64,000 bases of DNA from Acetobacter estunensis. Its GTDB lineage: Bacteria > Pseudomonadota > Alphaproteobacteria > Acetobacterales > Acetobacteraceae. Under the pieces are notes generated by a model that was not told the DNA's origin, did no database searches, and worked only from the letters and a program-made list of their open reading frames with translations. The position numbers were made by a program, and so were the translations under genes. Where the stretch lies: the NCBI RefSeq assembly GCF_019083805.1, contig NZ_JAHRDV010000003.1, positions 248,001 to 312,000 of the forward strand. The letters run 5' to 3'. Below are positions 34,184 to 43,712 of this stretch, piece by piece. Each line of letters starts with the position of its first letter. Within the stretch, counting starts at the first letter, position 1.

Positions 34184-34205
34184 TTCCCTCTCTTTCGGTG
34201 AAGCA

Positions 34206-36539
34206 GTGTTGAGACACGATATCCCCGCCCTCACGTCCTCTCGCGCCCGCCTGTCCCTCCGGCATATTCTGCCGTTGGCGGCACTCCCAGCGCTGGCGTT
34301 GCTTTCGGGCTGCGCGGACACACCACCTCGCGTGCCGCCACTGCCCATCTCCAGCCGCATGTACAACCAGACCGCCACGCCTCGCGTGGACGGAGACGTG
34401 GGCAGCACCGAAACCACCAAGGGCGGCACACTCAGCTACGGACATGTCCACGCCATGCCAGGACATGAACCGTCCGCTTCTACGGGAGGCGACATCACAC
34501 TGAACTTCGTGGACGCGGACATCCAGTCCGTAACGGACGAAGTTCTGGGGCGGATGCTCAAGGCGAACTATCTGGTCGATTCCAATGTGCACGGGACCAT
34601 TACGCTCAAAACCCCTCGTCCGGTTAATCAGGACCAGTTGCTGGCAATCTACCGCACGGCACTGGCGGGAGCCGGTGCGGCACTCGTCGTGGAAAATGGT
34701 GTCTATCGCGTGATATCCACTACCGCGCCGGGTGGCAACGACATGTCAGGCAGTACCGTCATCCCGCTGCGTTACACATCTGCCGAGAGTCTGGTGAAAA
34801 CGCTCCAGCCCATTCTCAAGAATGGCAGCCATATCGTCGCGGCACCATCCGGCAACGCGGTGGTGGTCTCGGGTGATCCCGCCACCCGCGCCTCTCTCGA
34901 TGAACTTGTGCGCACCTTTGATTCCGATGTGCTTGCCGGCCAGTCCTATGCACTCTTTCCCGCCACCAGCGGCAATGCCAACGAACTCAGTCAGGCGCTC
35001 CAATCCGCGCTCGCGAGCAAAAAGGGGCAGGCACTGGCGGAGCGTGTGCAGGTCATCGCCATGCCACGCATCGAGTCCGTGATGGTCATCACGGCGCACC
35101 CTCAGCTTCTCGAAGACGCGCGCCGCATGTTCGCCGTCATCGAGGCCGAACGCCGCAAAACCATCCGCCACTGGAACGTCTTTTACGTTCAGAACAGCCG
35201 TTCGAATGACGTGGCCTATGTGCTTCAACAGGCCTTCACACCCAATCATGTCACCGCCACCCCCACCGCCAAGATGCAGACCTCTTCATCGAACTTCCAG
35301 AACAGTTCTTCCGGTAGCTCGGGAAGTTCCAGCGGTCTCAGCAGTTCGGGCAGCAGCATGGGCTTTGGTTCCTCCTCATCCGACAGCGGCCTATCGTCGC
35401 AAACCGGTCAATCCGGACAGAGTGGCACGTCATCGGGTTCCCAGACCGGATCGGGTCAGGGCGGCCAAAATGATGATGGCATTTCCAACAATCCGCTGCT
35501 TGGTGGTCTAGGTGGCGGCAGTTCCGACAGTAACCGTGCGGGCAGCGAGATACGCATCATCCCTGACACACAAAACAATGCCGTTCTGGTTTATGGCACC
35601 GCCAATGAAGTCGAAACCATCTCGTCGATGCTGCGCAAGGTGGACATCATGCCGCTTCAGGTGCGCGTGGATGCCACTGTAGCAGAAGTCTCCTTGAACG
35701 ATGCGCTCAATTACGGCACGCAGTTCTTCTTCAAATCCGGCGGTATCAACGGCATTCTCAGTAATGCCTCTCAGTCGCTGGGCAGCGCCAATCTCGTGTC
35801 GTCTCAGCTTTCGAGCAGCTTTCCCGGCTTCGTGCTGGGCGGCTCGGGACAGGGAGGTGCGCCATTTGTCATAAATGCGCTCCAGTCCGTCACCAAAGTG
35901 CGCGTTCTGTCTTCACCTGAACTGATGGTGGTGGATAACCAACCGGCCTCACTCATGGTGGGCGACATGGTGCCCTACCTGACCGGCACCACGGCAGGGG
36001 TGCTCACCTCCAACTCCACCATCACCAACTCCATCAACTATCAGCCCACAGGCGTCATCCTTCAGGTCACGCCTCATGTCAGCAATGGCGGCACCGTCAC
36101 GCTCGACATTACCCAGCAGGTTAGTTCAGTGGCGTCGAGCACCACTTCCACTGGCAGCGGTTCGATCAACAGCCCGACATTCTCCCAACGACAGGTCACA
36201 TCCCGCGTGGTTATTGGGGATGGACAGACGGTCGGACTGGCCGGTCTGATCTCCGACAAATCCAACCGCAACAACGCGGGCATGCCGTGGCTGAAAGATA
36301 TACCGCTGCTTGGAATGCTAGGCGGCACGCAGACTAATACGCGTGACCGCACTGAGCTGCTTATCCTCATCACGCCGCACGTCATTCACAGTCAGAGCGA
36401 GGCCTATGCCCTGACGGAAGATCTGCGCGAACAACTGCCGCATGCCGCAGTGCTCTCGCATGAGATGAACACCATGCCGGCCACCGGTCAGGCCGATCCG
36501 CAACAACGCTTGCTCAATACGGTTGGATTGCACGACTGA
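34206..36539 (+). CDS. gspD: Type II secretion outer-membrane secretin GspD
   Basis: A 777-residue secretin forming the outer-membrane channel. It has a lipoprotein signal with lipobox LLSGC (Cys36), unusual for GspD, which usually has a cleavable Sec signal with a separate pilotin. N0-N3 ring domains follow (FVDADIQSVTDEVLGRMLKA, PLRYTSAESLVKTLQPILKN, RIESVMVITAHPQLLEDARR). Then comes a Ser/Gly/Gln-rich insert (residues ~356-445), then the secretin core (VRVDATVAEVSLNDALNYGT, VLSSPELMVVDNQPASLMVG, VTSRVVIGDGQTVGLAGLIS, DRTELLILITPHVI). GTG 34206 (or TTG 34209) is the start, as GGTGAAG precedes it and no ATG does; the open frame reaches 34080 inside gspM. Confidence 0.9.
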   Translation: MLRHDIPALTSSRARLSLRHILPLAALPALALLSGCADTPPRVPPLPISSRMYNQTATPRVDGDVGSTETTKGGTLSYGHVHAMPGHEPSASTGGDITLNFVDADIQSVTDEVLGRMLKANYLVDSNVHGTITLKTPRPVNQDQLLAIYRTALAGAGAALVVENGVYRVISTTAPGGNDMSGSTVIPLRYTSAESLVKTLQPILKNGSHIVAAPSGNAVVVSGDPATRASLDELVRTFDSDVLAGQSYALFPATSGNANELSQALQSALASKKGQALAERVQVIAMPRIESVMVITAHPQLLEDARRMFAVIEAERRKTIRHWNVFYVQNSRSNDVAYVLQQAFTPNHVTATPTAKMQTSSSNFQNSSSGSSGSSSGLSSSGSSMGFGSSSSDSGLSSQTGQSGQSGTSSGSQTGSGQGGQNDDGISNNPLLGGLGGGSSDSNRAGSEIRIIPDTQNNAVLVYGTANEVETISSMLRKVDIMPLQVRVDATVAEVSLNDALNYGTQFFFKSGGINGILSNASQSLGSANLVSSQLSSSFPGFVLGGSGQGGAPFVINALQSVTKVRVLSSPELMVVDNQPASLMVGDMVPYLTGTTAGVLTSNSTITNSINYQPTGVILQVTPHVSNGGTVTLDITQQVSSVASSTTSTGSGSINSPTFSQRQVTSRVVIGDGQTVGLAGLISDKSNRNNAGMPWLKDIPLLGMLGGTQTNTRDRTELLILITPHVIHSQSEAYALTEDLREQLPHAAVLSHEMNTMPATGQADPQQRLLNTVGLHD

Positions 36540-36540
36540 T

Positions 36541-37377
36541 ATGGCGGCAAAGCCGAACGCCACGAGTGAGGACGGCTTTGCCCTTCTGCTCGTGCTGTGG
36601 ACGCTTGGCTTCCTGGCACTGATCGGCAGTCAGGCTCTGATCACGGGCCGCGCGGCTCTCCGCCTTGAGAACGCCACGCTTCAACGTGCAAAACTCGAAA
36701 CGGCCGCTGACGCCGCGATCATGACGGAACTGTTCGTCATAAGCACTGGCCAATCACATCCCACTGAAACGTGGCATGACATAGCAGTAGATGAGAACAT
36801 GAGTGTTCTTGTTCGTAGCGTCGATGATCGCAACCGCATCAACCCTAACGTCGCGGGGCAAGCACTTATGGCCGCTTTCCTGACGGCTTCAGGGATTCCG
36901 TCCGATCAGGCGCAAACACTGGCTGCGGGCATACTTGCGTGGCGTATGCCCGGCTATCGATCGAAGGAAAACATGACAGGTGCGAAAAGCTGCACCTCGA
37001 TGGGACTGCCTGTCCATACTTTGGAAGATCTGGCTGCGGTTCCGGGCATGACCGTGACTCTTCTGCACCGAATCGCGCCACATCTGTCATTTGCCCAACT
37101 GCACTTGCCTGATGGAACGAGCCACGATCCTGTTGTTCGACAGGCCATAGCGCGCTCAAGCATTTCAAACGGCTCCGACCAGATGTCCAATGCCGGAGAT
37201 GTCGAAGAAGAGTCTCTGATCGTGGTGGATGCTACAGCCAGCCACGCGGATCATCACATGCATCGACATGCGGAAGTCATTTTGCTTCCGGATGCTCGCC
37301 CCGTCCCTTGGCGCGTTGTGCGCTGGGAGACGGAGACACGGGACATGATGTCCTCAGAGATTGCAGATCATCCCTGA
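36541..37377 (+). CDS. gspK: Type II secretion minor pseudopilin GspK
   Basis: A 278-residue large minor pseudopilin. The signal is EDGFALLLVLWTLGFLALIG, where position +5 of the mature protein is not Glu, as is characteristic of GspK, which caps the pseudopilus tip. The body has the GspK-like DDRNRINPNVAGQALMAAFL helical region and LEDLAAVPGMT helix-hairpin-helix-like motif. ATG 36541 follows the gspD stop by one base. The last 24 bases overlap the convergent gspG gene. Confidence 0.85.
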   Translation: MAAKPNATSEDGFALLLVLWTLGFLALIGSQALITGRAALRLENATLQRAKLETAADAAIMTELFVISTGQSHPTETWHDIAVDENMSVLVRSVDDRNRINPNVAGQALMAAFLTASGIPSDQAQTLAAGILAWRMPGYRSKENMTGAKSCTSMGLPVHTLEDLAAVPGMTVTLLHRIAPHLSFAQLHLPDGTSHDPVVRQAIARSSISNGSDQMSNAGDVEEESLIVVDATASHADHHMHRHAEVILLPDARPVPWRVVRWETETRDMMSSEIADHP

Positions 37378-37803
37378 ATCTGTTCCAGCCTTTCCTGAAG
37401 GCCCTTGTGAGCACAGATCGTAATCATGGCCTTCCCGATCGGCAGGGGAACGATAGACATAGGGATGATTCCACGGATCCAGCGGAACGGTCGCGTCTTT
37501 CAGATAAGGCCCATTCCAGTTCTCGGCCGATGATGGCTTATGAACGAGAGCATCCAATCCATCTTCGGACGTAGGATAAACGCCCGTATCGAGCTTGTAC
37601 ATGTCCAAAACGGTCCCAAGCCGCGCAATAGACTGCTTCGCAACCGAGATGCGGGCTCCCCCCAACTGGCGCAGAGCCGCTGGCGCCACCAGCCCTACAA
37701 GAAGGCCAAGGATGGCCAGCACCACCAGAATTTCCAGAAGTGTAAACCCGGCCTCATCGTGCGACCGATCGGTATTGGCCTCCTGTGAGCATGACATTTT
37801 CAT
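37354..37803 (-). CDS. gspG: Type II secretion major pseudopilin GspG
   Basis: A 149-residue major pseudopilin. Its leader is unusually long (MKMSCSQEANTDRSHDEAG), then GFTLLEILVVLAILGLLVGL with cleavage before Phe and Glu at +5. The GspG-specific RQLGGARISVAKQSIARLGT, LDMYKLDTGVYPTSEDGLDA and WNGPYLKDATVPLDPWNHPY (calcium-binding loop region) are clear. It is encoded alone, opposite in sense to gspK, with 24 bases of tail-to-tail overlap. It has its own promoter, presumably in 37804-37935, matching the need for high expression. Confidence 0.92.
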   Translation of the reverse strand: MKMSCSQEANTDRSHDEAGFTLLEILVVLAILGLLVGLVAPAALRQLGGARISVAKQSIARLGTVLDMYKLDTGVYPTSEDGLDALVHKPSSAENWNGPYLKDATVPLDPWNHPYVYRSPADREGHDYDLCSQGPSGKAGTDSGMICNL

Positions 37804-37935
37804 GAACCGCCTTTCTCAACCGTATAAGGGCAGTTACTAGACGCCAGAAAATGTCATGGACAGACAAAGAACAGCGGCAGATTTCGTCTTAATAAAACTT
37901 TCACGAATCTGCACAGCGACCCGACAGAGGCCCAC

Positions 37936-38352
37936 ATGCCCGCTCCCCTTCTTGCCTGCATGCTTGCCGCCGCCATCCGTTACGACATACCGCCACGAGT
38001 GCTGCCCGCGATATGGGAAGTTGAACGAGGAACGATCGGCCTTGTACACCGCAATGCCAACGGCACGGATGATCTCGGACTCATGCAAATCAACACGCAA
38101 TGGATCACCACAATTTCCCAGATCACGCATATGCCCGCCGTACAGACAGCAGCGCGTCTCGTGTCAGACGGCTGTTTCAATATTGCCGCTTCGGCAATGA
38201 TCCTACGGACTTATATGAATGAAACGCATGGTGACCTGATGCAGGCAATCGGCAATTATCATTCTCATACGCCTGATCTGAATAACGCTTACCAGCAGCA
38301 AGTTATGCGAAAAGCGATGCGCTTATTTTCTAGGACACCCACCACCCAATAG
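37936..38352 (+). CDS. Lytic transglycosylase-like protein
   Basis: A 138-residue SLT-fold protein (VirB1/IagB type), with the catalytic Glu in LPAIWEVERG (about residue 28), the DDLGLMQINTQW motif, and CFNIAASAMILRTYM and GNYHS motifs of the family. It would cleave peptidoglycan to make room for a transenvelope machine, either the type II secretion system or the Tad pilus next door. There is a weak hydrophobic N-terminus (PAPLLACMLAAAI) but no clear signal peptide, so an upstream start may have been missed. Confidence 0.75.
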   Translation: MPAPLLACMLAAAIRYDIPPRVLPAIWEVERGTIGLVHRNANGTDDLGLMQINTQWITTISQITHMPAVQTAARLVSDGCFNIAASAMILRTYMNETHGDLMQAIGNYHSHTPDLNNAYQQQVMRKAMRLFSRTPTTQ

Positions 38353-38479
38353 TATACATGAAATGAAAATTGAATATGTTACAAAAAAGTATTTAATTTA
38401 CCACAATTAAGCAAATCATCATCGTAATAAATACATTAAATATAAGTCAAAAAATTATTTTTAAATAAATCAATGACAT

Positions 38480-39223
38480 TCACTGCAAAAAAACACCTTT
38501 CGCATTTTTGTATCCCCATATTTCCTTCAATTTTTTCATATGGTCACTCACTTTGTTATTTGGAATATATTTATACAAAATCGCTTCAGCTTCTGAAAAT
38601 CGACCATTAGCAACCAATACCGCAGCATAGTCTTCCTGCACTTTTGACGTGGTATCTTGTGCCATCGCATACGGTTTAATGATAGAAAGTCCTGTTTTTG
38701 CATCCCCGGACAACGCAAGAGATAAGCCCAAATTAATTTCTGGAGATATTTGCGTCGGATCTAACGAAATAGCTTTTCGATAAACATCCTGCGCTTCGGA
38801 ATATTTTCCGTTTAAATCTAACGAAATACCATAATCATTCATAACGTGCACATCGTTAGGATAAAGTGCTGTTATTTTTTCTAAAATCTTCTGAGATTTA
38901 TACGGGTTTTTGTTTATGTAAATACGAGCCAATCCCACCCATGCCTCTTTCGATTCAGGATGAATAGATAACGCTTCTTTGTAAAGGGAAATAGCTGCAT
39001 CTTGCCGTTGTAATATTGAATTCGCAGCAGCCTCACGCATGATGATTCCATAATTTCCTGGATAGCGATGATATAAATCATTCAACTCATACATCGCATT
39101 CTCCGTCGCACCACTGGCCAACTGAGCATCAATCACATCTAAATCTTTTTCTGAGAAACTCTGCTGCACAGAACAGCCAGAAATCAACAGAGAAATCGCC
39201 ATCAAAATTATATAAAAAAACAA
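38480..39223 (-). CDS. tadD: Tad pilus TPR lipoprotein TadD
   Basis: A 247-residue lipoprotein with lipobox SLLISGC and tandem TPRs (AISLYKEALSIHPESKEAWV, AQDVYRKAISLDPTQISPEI). TadD is a periplasmic pilotin-like or scaffold protein in Tad pilus biogenesis. A TTG start at 39223 is chosen because ATAAGGTGG lies six bases upstream and the signal MFFYIILMAISLLISGC follows; the open frame continues to 39298 inside tadC. The gene is very A+T-rich. It ends the Tad operon; the following 130 bases are non-coding and A+T-rich. Confidence 0.8.
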   Translation of the reverse strand: MFFYIILMAISLLISGCSVQQSFSEKDLDVIDAQLASGATENAMYELNDLYHRYPGNYGIIMREAAANSILQRQDAAISLYKEALSIHPESKEAWVGLARIYINKNPYKSQKILEKITALYPNDVHVMNDYGISLDLNGKYSEAQDVYRKAISLDPTQISPEINLGLSLALSGDAKTGLSIIKPYAMAQDTTSKVQEDYAAVLVANGRFSEAEAILYKYIPNNKVSDHMKKLKEIWGYKNAKGVFLQ

Positions 39224-39234
39224 ATTACACCACC

Positions 39235-40149
39235 TTATTTCTTTAATATACTCATTACATTCACAATAGCTGGGCCAGCAACGATAATAAACATACATGG
39301 TAAAAGAAATATTATCATGGGGAATGTTAAGACGACAGAAAGTTTGGCAGCTCTTGCCTCAAAATTTGTCAGTTTCTCTTCTCGTATTTCGGAAACCAAG
39401 ATTCTCAGAACCGATGCGAGAGGTGTTCCCGTTTCCAGACTTTGGGAGAGAGCGGCGCTTAGTCGTTCCAATGCCGGAATCCCAGTTCGTTTTCCCAACG
39501 CTTCAATCGCCTGCATCTGATCGGAATTAACTCTCATTTCATCTACAGTTTTACGAAATTCTTTAGCCACATTTGGATTTAAGGATTTCATTTCCGAAGA
39601 AACGCGTTCCATGCTGGGTTCCATGGCCAAACCAGACTCTGCACAGACTAAAAAAATATCCAACGCATCGCCCATTCCCATTTCCACAGACCTTAAGTAA
39701 ATAGCATAGCGTTGATCCAAATAAACATTCGGAACTATAAAACCAAACCACAAAAATACTGCAGTAAATATTTTCTCAAAAAGATAATTACTTGTCATAT
39801 GAGGCAAAAATAACAAACTAAATAGAAAAAACAAAATAGCACAACCGAACTTACTTCCAACTAAAATTCTTACATCCACGTCATACTTATAAATGTCCTT
39901 CTTTTTAATTCCATAAATAATATCTTTTGGAAAAAAATGAAAATTTATAATATATTCACCGATAAATAAAAATGATCTTACAATTATACTACTCCTTACA
40001 ACATCAGAATCAAAAACATCAACATCATACTGACAAAAACTCAACACTCTATTCTTTATATTTTTTCTCTTTTTAATATTTAAGCTAATATTGTGAACAG
40101 AAAAAAGCATTAAACCAATAAATACAGAAATAAAAATATACATACTCAT
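39235..40149 (-). CDS. tadC: Tad pilus inner-membrane protein TadC
   Basis: A 304-residue GspF-like membrane protein of the Tad platform. Seen: N-terminal membrane segment (YIFISVFIGLMLFSV), a pair of central segments (FGCAILFFLFSLLFLPHM and neighbouring), the T2SSF domain with MGMGDALDIFLVCAESGLAM and RTGIPALERLSAALSQSLET, and a C-terminal helix (FPMIIFLLPCMFIIVAGPAI). It partners TadB in coupling the TadA ATPase to pilus assembly. Overlaps tadB by ATGA; very A+T-rich. Confidence 0.88.
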   Translation of the reverse strand: MSMYIFISVFIGLMLFSVHNISLNIKKRKNIKNRVLSFCQYDVDVFDSDVVRSSIIVRSFLFIGEYIINFHFFPKDIIYGIKKKDIYKYDVDVRILVGSKFGCAILFFLFSLLFLPHMTSNYLFEKIFTAVFLWFGFIVPNVYLDQRYAIYLRSVEMGMGDALDIFLVCAESGLAMEPSMERVSSEMKSLNPNVAKEFRKTVDEMRVNSDQMQAIEALGKRTGIPALERLSAALSQSLETGTPLASVLRILVSEIREEKLTNFEARAAKLSVVLTFPMIIFLLPCMFIIVAGPAIVNVMSILKK

Positions 40150-41123
40150 CTTAGTAAAACCTTGATTATGGCAAACATAGAACCCACCCCCAAGAAAAAC
40201 AAAATACCTGCTATCATAAATATAAACAATCCACTGCTCGTATCAAAAAAAACACTTAGATACGATTTATCAACAAAGTAAAGCATAAAAAGCATAAAAA
40301 TAGGCATACCCATCAAAACATAACAACTCAATCGAGCTTCAGATGCTAACGCAATAGCCTTCTTTCTAGCCATTAATTTTTTTCTAACATTTCCAGCAAA
40401 ACTATCAAGTACTTCAGACAATCCACCTCCAGTACGAGACTGCAATCCAACAATTATTGAAAAAAACTTATATTCATTTACATTAGACGATATTGACATT
40501 TCATCTAATGACTCCGACAAGTCTTTACCGACAGAAATACTCTCCACGACAGACTCGAATAAATTTTTTGTTGGCTGAGGAGCTTGACGCGCGACAATTT
40601 CTAGACTTCTTGGCAATGAAATACCAATTTTCAAACTTCTAGACATCATAAATACTGCGTCCGGCAACTGCTCAATTAATTTAGTTTTATAGATACCATA
40701 TTTCCTCATTAAAATAATTTTTAATAAAATTAAATAAATAAACAAAAAACACAAAAAATACTTTAACTTAAAAATATATACCGCCACAAATCTCACAACA
40801 ACAATAACACCAAAAAATACAGCAAAAGAAATTGTAAAAAATTTCCTTATGTAACCCTCTCTAAATTCATATGCATTAAACTTTACTCCAACAATAATTT
40901 CTAATAAATTATAAACAAAATCATATCTATTAATTTTACTAATTATTAAACTTTTACTTTCTTCTTTTGAAGATTCATTAAAATTATTATAAACAACTAC
41001 TTTAATTCTATTTATTTTTTTTATATTTTTGTTATTGTTTTTAAATAAAATTGACAATGAAATTATAAAAAAAGACATTAAAAAAAGTATTATTCCGATA
41101 TACATAATCAAATAATTACTCAT
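40146..41123 (-). CDS. tadB: Tad pilus inner-membrane protein TadB
   Basis: A 325-residue membrane protein. It has several hydrophobic helices at the N-terminus and a T2SSF domain: LPDAVFMMSRSLKIGISLPR, APQPTKNLFESVVESISVGK, IVGLQSRTGGGLSEVLDSFA, and a final pair of membrane segments. The A+T content is the most extreme of the window (long runs of A/T codons, especially 40680-41110), in contrast to the GC-rich neighbours. It overlaps tadA by eight bases and tadC by ATGA. Confidence 0.88.
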   Translation of the reverse strand: MSNYLIMYIGIILFLMSFFIISLSILFKNNNKNIKKINRIKVVVYNNFNESSKEESKSLIISKINRYDFVYNLLEIIVGVKFNAYEFREGYIRKFFTISFAVFFGVIVVVRFVAVYIFKLKYFLCFLFIYLILLKIILMRKYGIYKTKLIEQLPDAVFMMSRSLKIGISLPRSLEIVARQAPQPTKNLFESVVESISVGKDLSESLDEMSISSNVNEYKFFSIIVGLQSRTGGGLSEVLDSFAGNVRKKLMARKKAIALASEARLSCYVLMGMPIFMLFMLYFVDKSYLSVFFDTSSGLFIFMIAGILFFLGVGSMFAIIKVLLR

Positions 41124-42459
41124 TTAACGTATTATTCCATGCTTTATCTAACTGATATCCAACCAATGACTCATAAAAACTCGGTCTTGATTTTGATACT
41201 TTATAATGCCCCTGTATTTTTCCATCATATCCTTCTCCATCCATACTAAAGCTAATTACATCATTCAATGTTACCACATCGCCTTCAATACCAGAAACAT
41301 CAGTTATTTGTACTATTCTTCTTACTCCATCTCTTTGACGCTCTATCTGAACAATCAAATCGACTGCACCTACAATCTGAGTCCTAATAGCCCCCGCAGA
41401 AAGTCCAAAATTTCCCATTTGTACCATATTTTCTATTCTTGTAAGAGCATCTCTCGTCGTATTAGCATGAATAGTTGACATACTTCCATCATGCCCTGTA
41501 TTCATAGCTTGAAGCATATCAAATGCTTCAGCTCCACGGACCTCACCAATAATAATTCTATCAGGTCGCATCCGCAAAGCATTCCTTACCAAATCTCTTT
41601 GTGTAATCTCACCAGTACCCTCAATAGAAGGAGGGCGAGTTTCCAATCTAACGACATGAGGCTGCTGGAATTGCAACTCAGCAGCATCTTCTACGGTAAT
41701 TATTCTCTCACCTGGATCTATCAAACGCGACATAGCATTCATTAGCGTCGTTTTTCCAGAACCTGTACCACCAGAAATAATAACATTTAGTCGTATTCTA
41801 GAAGCTATTTCAAGTAATTTTGCAACTTTTACTGAACAACTTCCATTTTCAACTAACTGTTTAAAATCTATCTTCCTTCTAGAAAATTTTCTAATTGAAA
41901 GATAAGGACCATCTAATGCCAAAGGAGGAAAAACGATATTAACTCGTGAACCATCTTCTAATCTAGCATCAACTGTTGGACTAGATTCATCAACTCTGCG
42001 CCCAACACCCGAAGCTATCCTTTGACTAACGGCAATCAAATGGCGTCTATCTCTAAATTTTATTCCAGAATCCGCTAATTTTCCGTATTTTTCTATAAAA
42101 ATTTTATACGGACCATTTACCATAATATCGGTAATTTTGTCATCATCCAGTAAGGGCTGAATTGGACCCAAACCATTAATATCATTAACCAACTCATTAG
42201 CTAAAAGCTTTTGCTCTCTCGCGTTAAGCTGAACTCTTTTTTCATTCGCTATTTCATTAACAACACGCTCAATTTCAGGGATAAGCCTCTCAGAAGAAAG
42301 TTTCGAAACCGCGATCGGATCCAGTCTCTCCAAACACAAACCATGCAACTCAGCCCACTGCACGATCATCTCTTTATGTGCAGGATGTACGACATCGCTA
42401 TCAAAATGTATATCAGGTCTGTTTGACATCTTTTTCCCAAATGACGGAGAAATAGTCAT
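41116..42459 (-). CDS. tadA: Tad pilus ATPase TadA/CpaF
   Basis: A 447-residue VirB11/PilT-superfamily ATPase powering Flp pilus assembly. Motifs: LGPIQPLLDDDKITDIMVNG, Walker A ISGGTGSGKTTLMNA, the ITVEDAAELQFQQPHVVRLE box, Walker B RPDRIIIGEVRGAEAFDMLQ, HDGSMSTIHANT and the C-terminal IVQIERQRDGVRRIVQITDV. ATG 42459 overlaps the tadZ stop by ATGA, which settles the start; an in-frame ATG 10 codons in (MSNRPD) is less likely. Confidence 0.93.
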   Translation of the reverse strand: MTISPSFGKKMSNRPDIHFDSDVVHPAHKEMIVQWAELHGLCLERLDPIAVSKLSSERLIPEIERVVNEIANEKRVQLNAREQKLLANELVNDINGLGPIQPLLDDDKITDIMVNGPYKIFIEKYGKLADSGIKFRDRRHLIAVSQRIASGVGRRVDESSPTVDARLEDGSRVNIVFPPLALDGPYLSIRKFSRRKIDFKQLVENGSCSVKVAKLLEIASRIRLNVIISGGTGSGKTTLMNAMSRLIDPGERIITVEDAAELQFQQPHVVRLETRPPSIEGTGEITQRDLVRNALRMRPDRIIIGEVRGAEAFDMLQAMNTGHDGSMSTIHANTTRDALTRIENMVQMGNFGLSAGAIRTQIVGAVDLIVQIERQRDGVRRIVQITDVSGIEGDVVTLNDVISFSMDGEGYDGKIQGHYKVSKSRPSFYESLVGYQLDKAWNNTLNE

Positions 42460-43712
42460 GACCGAAACCTCGCAACAATCTGATCTACGCACGATCTCAA
42501 AAACGACTTCTCTTCTAGACCATCAGGCATCATAACAGAAGCAGCTTCTTGGGAGAGGTTTCCAATAGAAGATCTAAAATTACCTTTTAAACTTGCTGCT
42601 GGGCACCCTGATATTTCAGATTCATTCAATATTTTGGGTACGAATGGAATAATCACATCTGGAGGGCGTCCAAACCCATCTGATATTTCCTTAAGTGAAA
42701 GAGAGCCTGGTATGCCAAATTTATTGAGAACAATAAGAGGCCTAGACATTTTAGACTGAGACTTAAAGCTCGCGACAAACCGTAGAGCATCTCGTAAAGC
42801 TGATAATGTTGGGTCCATCACCAGCACATTTTGTTCGCACAACTCCAGCATCTTCCTAGAAATCTCATCATCGATTCCAGGCATATCGATAGCTATATAA
42901 TTATATTTTTTTTTGACAACATCAATAAGATGAAAAGGCGCTCTCTCATCTACAACCAAAGTATCGGTTAAATTAATCTGCGATCCCAGAACATCACATC
43001 GCGCACCTACACGCTGGGCACTACGCTCAATAAATAATTCATCAACACGCTGCGGAGCTTCGAAAGCTGTCTTTAATCCTCCATCCACACGTGTTCCAAG
43101 AAGAATAGATACTGACCCAGTATAGAGATCTCCATCGATGATCAATGTATGTCTTCTAGCTACCTCTCCCAAATACCACGCAAAATTAGAAGCAATCGTT
43201 GTTGTTCCAACGCCTCCCCTCACCCCCAGAAACCCTATTACTCTTCCTCCTCGGGCAGCATGAAGCTCAAAATCACCATCTGCCAGAAATGGACCAAAAA
43301 ACCGCGTTACCATCGCACGGTTAAGCGGTTTATATAAATATTCAGCTACACCCAACCCACGTGTAAGTTGTCTATAGAAATTAGCATCCTGTCGATCACC
43401 AATTACCAGCACTTTTACATCTGGCTCAATAACATTCGCAAGTTCGCCCAGCACGGTGAGAGGTTGATCCTCCCCAGAAACATCAATGATGAGAATTTTA
43501 GGCGTTGCCCCTTTCCTCAATTTTGATGTGGCTACCGAACACGATTGACATGCGATTGAATAGTTTCCCGGCTGAAATTCATCTAGAATTTCACGCAAAA
43601 TATTCTCACTTGCGACATCAGCAACAAATGCTTGGACGACAACCTGTCGAGAGGATTTTGATTTGGCACCTTCAAAACTCTGCCCTAGATCAAGCATCCG
43701 GAACTGGCTCAT
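42456..43712 (-). CDS. tadZ: Tad pilus localisation ATPase TadZ/CpaE
   Basis: A 418-residue MinD/ParA-like protein that localises the Tad apparatus. The N-terminal ~145 residues form a receiver-like domain (ILIIDVSGEDQPLTVLGELA). A deviant Walker A motif follows, FLGVRGGVGTTTIASNFAWY, then IDGDLYTGSVSILLG, YIAIDMPGID and IVLNKFGIPGSLSLKEISDG. Length fits CpaE. Overlaps tadA and the upstream cpaD-like gene by ATGA. Confidence 0.9.
   Translation of the reverse strand: MSQFRMLDLGQSFEGAKSKSSRQVVVQAFVADVASENILREILDEFQPGNYSIACQSCSVATSKLRKGATPKILIIDVSGEDQPLTVLGELANVIEPDVKVLVIGDRQDANFYRQLTRGLGVAEYLYKPLNRAMVTRFFGPFLADGDFELHAARGGRVIGFLGVRGGVGTTTIASNFAWYLGEVARRHTLIIDGDLYTGSVSILLGTRVDGGLKTAFEAPQRVDELFIERSAQRVGARCDVLGSQINLTDTLVVDERAPFHLIDVVKKKYNYIAIDMPGIDDEISRKMLELCEQNVLVMDPTLSALRDALRFVASFKSQSKMSRPLIVLNKFGIPGSLSLKEISDGFGRPPDVIIPFVPKILNESEISGCPAASLKGNFRSSIGNLSQEAASVMMPDGLEEKSFLRSCVDQIVARFRS

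Noticed and set aside
34080..34205. In-frame 42-codon upstream extension of gspD
   Set aside because: It overlaps gspM in another frame, is Arg/Pro-rich and would destroy the lipoprotein signal; the start at 34206 fits better.
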